From VGKP01 sp964647695 (lineage in GTDB: Archaea > Nanobdellota > Nanobdellia > Pacearchaeales > GW2011-AR1): a stretch of 64,000 bases of DNA. This document shows positions 59,009 through 64,000 of this stretch, piece by piece (position 1 is the first letter of the stretch; each line of letters opens with the position of its first letter). Where the stretch lies: the NCBI GenBank assembly GCA_964647695.1, contig CAZYIS010000001.1:74014-138013 (forward strand), in the 5' to 3' direction. The translations under genes and the position numbers were made by a program. Below the pieces are notes generated by a model. That model saw nothing but the letters and a program-made list of their open reading frames with translations. It did not search any database and was not told the DNA's origin.

Positions 59009-59776
59009 ATGGACATTAGAGAGAAAAAGCGATTAGAATTCATAGCTAAACAGGAAAGACAACATAGTTTAGTAAGAATGTATGAATCTTCCACTCCTAT
59101 GGGCAGTTCAGAATTAAATCGAGAAAAATATCTATCCTCTTTACCAAGAAAAGATAGAGATAATCTTTATTTTTTAGTTAATGAAATATTTCCCGATAGA
59201 TTATGTAGGTCTGGATCATTTGCTCTTTTCGCGGTCGGTACTACTACCTACGGAGAAGACTACTGGTCTGGATTGGCAAATTATCTCAAAGATAAAGATC
59301 CTAAGAAATTAGAATTTGTTCAGAGACATGGAGAAGATATCGACCTTCAGATATGTTCCGAAGATGAGATGTTTCGTGAATCTACAATACATTCAGCATT
59401 TGAAGTAATTCAAAGAGTCTTAAATAAAAATAATCTTAACTTCAAGGTAGAAGATGATAAATCTGAATGCGGTACTGAGTATATTCATTTTAGAAAAGAT
59501 CAAGGAGATATCTCTTCACCTTTGATTGTAGAAAGATATAAACGCATAGAGTATGGTTCAAGAAAAATTAAAGTGGATATACCAAATTCAAGACCATTTC
59601 ACATATTTTTTGATAATTCTCTTTCTGTTGAAAATAAATTGAAAGTAGAAAGAACTCATGATGATCATCCATTTTCTCTATTATTTAGACATAATAATTA
59701 TTCTGATTTTAGACAGTCTGTAAATCTAATCAATGCCTACGAAAATCAAAGAAATTTAATCAGACAAAAAGATTAA
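59009..59776 (+). CDS. Putative nucleotidyltransferase-fold protein, 255 aa
   Basis: The middle carries a pattern like the polymerase-beta nucleotidyltransferase site: CRSGSFALFAVGTTTYGEDY (Gly-Ser after a strand), then HGEDIDLQI (Asp-x-Asp) and a later strand KVDIPNSRPFHIFF that could give the third acid. The spacing between GS and DxD is long (about 50 residues), so this is tentative. The N-terminal part is helical and basic. The stop shares TTAA with the convergent gene. TTTTTAAATT lies 25 bp upstream. Possible roles include toxin-type or tRNA-directed NTases. Confidence 0.6.
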   Translation: MDIREKKRLEFIAKQERQHSLVRMYESSTPMGSSELNREKYLSSLPRKDRDNLYFLVNEIFPDRLCRSGSFALFAVGTTTYGEDYWSGLANYLKDKDPKKLEFVQRHGEDIDLQICSEDEMFRESTIHSAFEVIQRVLNKNNLNFKVEDDKSECGTEYIHFRKDQGDISSPLIVERYKRIEYGSRKIKVDIPNSRPFHIFFDNSLSVENKLKVERTHDDHPFSLLFRHNNYSDFRQSVNLINAYENQRNLIRQKD

Positions 59777-60063
59777 TGTGGTCTATTACTGCTATTGTTA
59801 AGGTCTCTAGGAAAAGGAGGCATAGGTGGCAGAGGAGGAATTCCAGGGTCTATTTGTTTTTCTAAAATACTTTTGCAAGACAGATTTTCTTTCATATTTG
59901 AAGGCAATGAACAACTCACATATATTTTACATTCTCCTGTTTTTACATCATTAATATAAAATAGATCGCCACAAAAAGGTGGGCTAGATTTAAAAAAATA
60001 ATAAGCACCCGATCCTATAATTAATAATGCCACAATAATGCCTATTATCCATCCCTTTTTCAT
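59773..60063 (-). CDS. Small signal-anchored protein with Pro-rich tail, 96 aa
   Basis: MKKGWIIGIIVALLIIGSGA is a signal-anchor (TM about residues 4-22). The outside part has four cysteines (residues 31-63) and a Pro-rich end PGIPPLPPMPPFP. No family recognised. A TATA-like TTATAAAT lies about 25 bp upstream on the minus strand. Confidence 0.65.
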   Translation of the reverse strand: MKKGWIIGIIVALLIIGSGAYYFFKSSPPFCGDLFYINDVKTGECKIYVSCSLPSNMKENLSCKSILEKQIDPGIPPLPPMPPFPRDLNNSSNRPH

Positions 60064-60145
60064 ATATCTATTAAATAAATATTATTTATAACTCTTTTGA
60101 ATGCGAATAGGTTATATTTATTAACATATTTTTATTATATTAATC

Positions 60146-61276
60146 ATGTATATTAAAGAGGTTCAGGCAAAAAAGATTCTTGATTCTAGAGGCGAAGATA
60201 CAATAGAAGTAACTGTTAATGGCTGCTCTGCCTCTGCTCCGGAGGGCAAATCCACTGGAAAGTTTGAAACTCATCCCTATAGAAAGAACATTGACTGGTC
60301 CATTAAGGCAATAAATTCTCTTAATTTCTCTGCTCCAGTAAATAAATTTGAAGATCTAAAATATATTGAAAAAGAAATTACCGTTCTATTTGATATTAAG
60401 GATGCAACTCACTTTGGAGCCAATGCTCTATTCGCTCTCGAATCAGCCATACTCAAGGCACTTGCAAAAGAAAATAAGAAACAACTTTGGCAAGTTATAA
60501 ATCCGAAGGCAAAATTATTTCCAGTTCCAGTAGGTAATGCCATCGGTGGAGGATTACACTCGCATCAAAATAATCATCCTGTCTTCCAAGAATTTCTTCT
60601 TGTTCCAAAGGGAAAAAATATTAATGAAAATGTAAAAATCATGAATTCAGTTTATTCTTCATTAGCAAAATCTCTGAAGGGCAATAAGGTAAATGATGAA
60701 GGTGCTCTTGAAACTGATCTGGAAGAAGAGAAAATATTAAAATTAATGAGTAAATTCAAAAATAAAATTAATATTGGTCTCGATGTGGCTGCTTCTTCAT
60801 TCTATGATAAAAAATTATATAAATATAATGACAAATCGCTATCCAAGGAAGAACAAATTGATTATATTAATGAGTTAATTGAGAAATATGATATATTCTA
60901 TTGTGAAGATCCTCTTCAGGAAGAAGATTTCTCTTCATTTAACAAAATAAATAAGAAAAACCTCGTAGTTGGCGATGATCTAACGGTTACTCATATTGAC
61001 AGATTAAAAAGAGCAATAAAAAGTAAATCCATTAACGCTATGATAATAAAACCAAATCAAAATGGTTCTCTATTACAGCTAAAAGAAGTCTTTGATCTCT
61101 GCAAGAAAAATAAAATAAAAACAATTTTATCCCATAGATCTGGAGAAACTCTTGACAATGCACTAGCAGATTATGCCTTTGGATTCGGTGCTGATTACAT
61201 TAAGTGTGGAATTAAAACTCCCTGGAGAGAAGCTAAACTAAAGAGATTGATTGAAATTAAGAAAAAGTTGAGATGA
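60146..61276 (+). CDS. eno: Enolase (short form)
   Basis: 376 aa. Converts 2-phosphoglycerate to phosphoenolpyruvate. Metal and catalytic positions are visible: GLDVAASSFYD (first Asp), CEDPLQEED (Glu), GDDLTVT (Asp), MIIKPNQNGS (catalytic Lys), SHRSGET, and FQEFLLVP. The catalytic-acid loop is NDEGA rather than GDEGG, and the phosphate loop is APEGKSTG rather than VPSGASTG. About 50 residues shorter than typical enolases (about 420-430). It is probably an active but streamlined enolase; a related superfamily activity is not excluded. Overlaps the next gene by 4 bp. Confidence 0.85.
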   Translation: MYIKEVQAKKILDSRGEDTIEVTVNGCSASAPEGKSTGKFETHPYRKNIDWSIKAINSLNFSAPVNKFEDLKYIEKEITVLFDIKDATHFGANALFALESAILKALAKENKKQLWQVINPKAKLFPVPVGNAIGGGLHSHQNNHPVFQEFLLVPKGKNINENVKIMNSVYSSLAKSLKGNKVNDEGALETDLEEEKILKLMSKFKNKINIGLDVAASSFYDKKLYKYNDKSLSKEEQIDYINELIEKYDIFYCEDPLQEEDFSSFNKINKKNLVVGDDLTVTHIDRLKRAIKSKSINAMIIKPNQNGSLLQLKEVFDLCKKNKIKTILSHRSGETLDNALADYAFGFGADYIKCGIKTPWREAKLKRLIEIKKKLR

Positions 61277-61638
61277 AAATAGCAAAAAACGTTGATAGTT
61301 ATATTAAATTATATCCAAAAAATATTCAGAAAATTCTAAAAACTCTTCGAAGAACTATTAAATCTACTGCCCCAAAAGCAGAAGAAACTATTAGCTATGG
61401 TATTCCTTGCTATAATTATCTCGGGGCGTTAGTTTATTTTGCAGCCTATAAAACCCATATAGGATTCTATCCCACTTCCTCAGGCGTAAAAAATTTTAAG
61501 AAAGAATTATCTAACTATGAAACCTCAAAGGGCACCATTAAATTTCATTTAGATACTCCTCTCCCCTTTAAATTAATTGAAAAAATAGTTAGGTTTAGAG
61601 TTAAGGAAAATACTTTTCGAGTTTCTAAAAAGGTTTAA
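61273..61638 (+). CDS. DUF1801 (YdhG-like) protein
   Basis: 121 aa. The DUF1801 pattern is clear: YIKLYPKNIQKILKTLRRTI, PKAEETISYGIPCYNY, GALVYFAAYKTHIGFYP and TIKFHLDTPLPFKLIEKIV. This cytosolic family is related to an iron-chaperone-like (frataxin-mimicking) protein in Bacillus; here function is unknown. It overlaps eno by 4 bp. Its stop codon lies inside the TATA box for rpsB. Confidence 0.85.
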   Translation: MKIAKNVDSYIKLYPKNIQKILKTLRRTIKSTAPKAEETISYGIPCYNYLGALVYFAAYKTHIGFYPTSSGVKNFKKELSNYETSKGTIKFHLDTPLPFKLIEKIVRFRVKENTFRVSKKV

Positions 61639-61642
61639 AAAC
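61634..61642 (+). promoter_or_regulatory. TATA box for rpsB
   Basis: TTTAAAAAC centred at 61638 predicts a start near 61663, exactly one base before an ATG at 61664 that opens a 37-codon frame, and 83 nt before rpsB. Confidence 0.5.
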
Positions 61643-61662
61643 CCATCAAACTGATGATAATT

Positions 61663-61745
61663 AATGCCTATGGCAGAAGATTATCACGTACAGGCTGAAA
61701 CAAACCCTGACAAACCCGTGAGCTCTTTATTAACAAAAAATTATA
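61663..61745 (+). promoter_or_regulatory. rpsB leader with candidate leaderless upstream ORF (61664-61777)
   Basis: The upstream frame begins MPMAEDYHVQAETNPDKPVS, is 37 codons long, and ends at 61777, 32 nt inside rpsB in another frame. Its ATG sits at the predicted transcript 5' end. rpsB itself has no Shine-Dalgarno, only an A-rich run. Ribosomes that initiate on the upstream frame would pass the rpsB start. Confidence 0.4.
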
Positions 61746-62540
61746 ATGGCAAAAACCAAAAAAACCGACGATGTTGAAACTAAAGCAGAAGTAGCCGTAG
61801 TTGAAACAAAAGAAGATAAGAAAGCAAAATTAGCAAAATTACTTGAAAAAGCAAAGAAATTAGAATCATCCGTTGAAGACGTTAAAGATGTAGATCTCAA
61901 GAAGAAAGTTAAACCTGAAACTGCAGAAGATGAAAAAGAAAATACTCTTGTCCCAATGGAAGATTATCTTAAGGCTTCTATTCATCTAGGAACCAGAGTT
62001 ATAACTCCTGACATGAGACAATATGTCTACAGAAGAAGAGCAGACGGACTTGCTGTTTTCAATACTGCAATGCTTGATGATAAAATAAGATCTGCTGCTG
62101 AATATCTATCAAAGTTTGCTCCTGAAAATATTATTCTAGTATGTAAAAGAGAAGCCGGATGGAAAGCAGTAAAGAAATTTGCAGAAACATTTAACATAAG
62201 ATTATTTACTAAGAAATATCCTGCTGGAATTCTTACAAATACAAATCTAGAAAACTTTACCGAAGCTGAATTAATATTCATCTGCGATCCATGGCTTGAT
62301 AAAAATGCACTTGAAGACGCAAGAAGAGTTCACACCCCAGTTCTATCCGTTTGTGATACAAACAATTTCACCAGAGGAATAGATCATATTGTTCCTGGAA
62401 ATAATAAGTCTGCAAAATCCCTTGGAATGATTTTCTACCTACTGACAAAACTATATGCAGAAAATAGAAAGATTAAAATTGAATCTCCAAAAATCCAAGA
62501 GTATGTCGATGATTGGGATAATTTACAAGCTCCTAAATAA
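61746..62540 (+). CDS. rps2: Ribosomal protein uS2 with N-terminal extension
   Basis: 264 aa. The uS2 core is residues 68-255: EDYLKASIHLGTRVITPDMR, YRRRADGLAVFNTAMLDDKI, FTKKYPAGILTNTNLENFTE, ARRVHTPVLSVCDTNNFTRG, IVPGNNKSAKSLGMIFYLL. The first 65 residues are Lys/Glu/Val-rich and probably disordered, like the tails on uL22, uS5, uL24 and uL15. Confidence 0.96.
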   Translation: MAKTKKTDDVETKAEVAVVETKEDKKAKLAKLLEKAKKLESSVEDVKDVDLKKKVKPETAEDEKENTLVPMEDYLKASIHLGTRVITPDMRQYVYRRRADGLAVFNTAMLDDKIRSAAEYLSKFAPENIILVCKREAGWKAVKKFAETFNIRLFTKKYPAGILTNTNLENFTEAELIFICDPWLDKNALEDARRVHTPVLSVCDTNNFTRGIDHIVPGNNKSAKSLGMIFYLLTKLYAENRKIKIESPKIQEYVDDWDNLQAPK

Positions 62541-62596
62541 TCACTACTGTTTTTCTATTACCTAAAAATTTAAATATTCATTATTCAAATATATTT

Positions 62597-62860
62597 ATGG
62601 AGAAGAAGTTAATATATTGTCTATCATTGTTTCCAAAGAAAGTTTTTCCTGAAAAAATTATTGGTTCCCATATTGAATTATACAATGGTCAAGAATACTA
62701 TGTGTTAGAGAAAAGACCAAAAAACTTTCAAAATTTTTTAAGAGAATATTATATAGATGAATCTGAATTAATCAAAAAGTTAATTGAATATACAAAACAA
62801 AATCCGAAATTAAAGGTTGAAGGAATAATTTACGACAATCACTCTATTAAAATTTTATAA
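62597..62860 (+). CDS. Unknown small protein, 87 aa
   Basis: Basic, soluble. Starts MEKKLIYCLSLFPKKVFPEK, with a likely beta-strand N-terminal half and a helical C-terminal half (DESELIKKLIEYTKQNPKLK). TTTAAATA centred 25 bp upstream gives a leaderless promoter. TTA-rich Leu codons. No family recognised. It is the last gene before the rRNA promoter. Confidence 0.6.
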   Translation: MEKKLIYCLSLFPKKVFPEKIIGSHIELYNGQEYYVLEKRPKNFQNFLREYYIDESELIKKLIEYTKQNPKLKVEGIIYDNHSIKIL

Positions 62861-62868
62861 AAAATAGC

Positions 62869-62875
62869 TTTTTTT
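62869..62875 (+). terminator. T7 tract before the rRNA promoter
   Basis: Seven T shortly after the stop of the 87-aa gene; a plausible termination site that would insulate the rRNA promoter. Confidence 0.4.
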
Positions 62876-62929
62876 GTTACTCCATAAAACACTCTTTTCG
62901 ACCCAAAATCCTTCGTAAAAATAGAAAGA

Positions 62930-62938
62930 TTTATAAAT
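62930..62938 (+). promoter_or_regulatory. rRNA operon TATA box
   Basis: TTTATAAAT preceded by the purine-rich AGAAAG (BRE-like) predicts transcription from about 62959, leaving a pre-16S leader of about 280 nt. Confidence 0.6.
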
Positions 62939-62958
62939 GAATTTTCAGTCAACAATCT

Positions 62959-63238
62959 CATACGATGTTAACGAAAATGAGTGCCTTAATATTTACAAGT
63001 CGTTGCTTTTTAGCGACGCTAATCGCGAGTTAAGGTATGATGTATGCGAATAATAATTAAGTTTTGAAATTACGATTATTGAATTAATTTTCAATTCCTA
63101 AAAATTTAACAATTTTTAGTATATATTTCTTAGATAACAAATGCCAAAGTCGTTCAGGAGGTTTGAGTGAATAGCTACATTTCTTGTAAAATGGTTAATA
63201 ACCAAATTCATGTAGCGAAATAATGTTTTATCATTATA
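62959..63238 (+). promoter_or_regulatory. Pre-16S rRNA leader with stacked hairpins
   Basis: No protein gene lies here. Inverted repeats: CCTTAA/TTAAGG (62984-62989 with 63030-63035) enclosing CGTTGC/GCGACG (63001-63006 with 63013-63018); CTAAAAATT/AATTTTTAG (63098-63119); and GCTACAT/ATGTAGC (63174-63180 with 63210-63216) enclosing TGGTT/AACCA. AGGAGGT at 63156-63162 is complementary to the usual 3' end of 16S rRNA. These are probably rRNA processing and folding elements. Confidence 0.6.

Positions 63239-64000
<762 letters not shown>

Noticed and set aside
61650..61700. Possible C/D box sRNA (TGATGAT ... CTGA) before rpsB
   Set aside because: Box spacing is not that of archaeal C/D RNAs, no clear C'/D' pair is seen, and the TATA position puts the C box upstream of the transcript.

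Overview
This window comes from an AT-rich archaeal chromosome, most likely from the DPANN group of small-genome archaea. The evidence is archaeal and eukaryote-like information genes throughout: aCPSF1/FttA, the 20S proteasome, Mre11-Rad50, PCNA, an archaeo-eukaryotic primase, SBDS, an Rrp4/Rrp41/Rrp42 exosome, Rpo6, eIF1, and ribosomal proteins eS4, eL19 and eL32. Archaeal SRP RNA and a 16S rRNA gene with archaeal signatures are also present. Many short membrane or surface proteins with class III-type N-termini and TM-anchored Cys-rich proteins fit DPANN lineages. I cannot fix the phylum from sequence inspection. I saw no insertion sequences, CRISPR arrays, tRNA genes or phage genes.

Layout. 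1-2.5 kb: 3' end of argS, a 53-residue membrane protein, SRP RNA and two pilin-like proteins. 2.6-9.4 kb: mre11-rad50, proteasome beta, the termination factor FttA and a presenilin-type membrane protease. 9.4-13.6 kb: an unknown gene, a TrmB regulator with a small partner, the CCA-adding enzyme, a zinc ribbon and a secreted protein. 13.6-26.7 kb: DUF2073 and Era-like GTPase, then a type IV pilus/secretion locus (ATPase, two membrane platform proteins, five pilin-like proteins, two large surface proteins). A divergent ArmA-family 16S rRNA methyltransferase sits inside this locus. 26.7-37.5 kb: thioredoxin reductase, nuclease-LTD protein, surface proteins, primase, PCNA and a YdeI-like protein. 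37.5-51.1 kb: the S10/spc ribosomal operon from uL3 to uL15, then secY. 51.2-62.9 kb: EMC3-like DUF106, EamA transporter, proteasome alpha, SBDS, exosome, rpoK, enolase and uS2, with several unknown small genes between them. 62.9-64 kb: rRNA promoter, structured leader and the 5' half of 16S rRNA.

Regulation. A TATA-like box lies about 25 bp before the start codon of most first genes, which implies mainly leaderless mRNAs. The exceptions with leaders are mostly translation or proteolysis genes (uL3 operon, rrp4 operon, rpsB, both proteasome subunits, a microprotein with a perfect Shine-Dalgarno). Two divergent gene pairs seem to share one near-symmetric TATA box. Several convergent pairs share or abut stop codons, so gene packing is extreme. 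The most notable single gene is the ArmA-like methyltransferase at 18658-19440; the most notable operon oddity is an unknown gene between uL22 and uS3.
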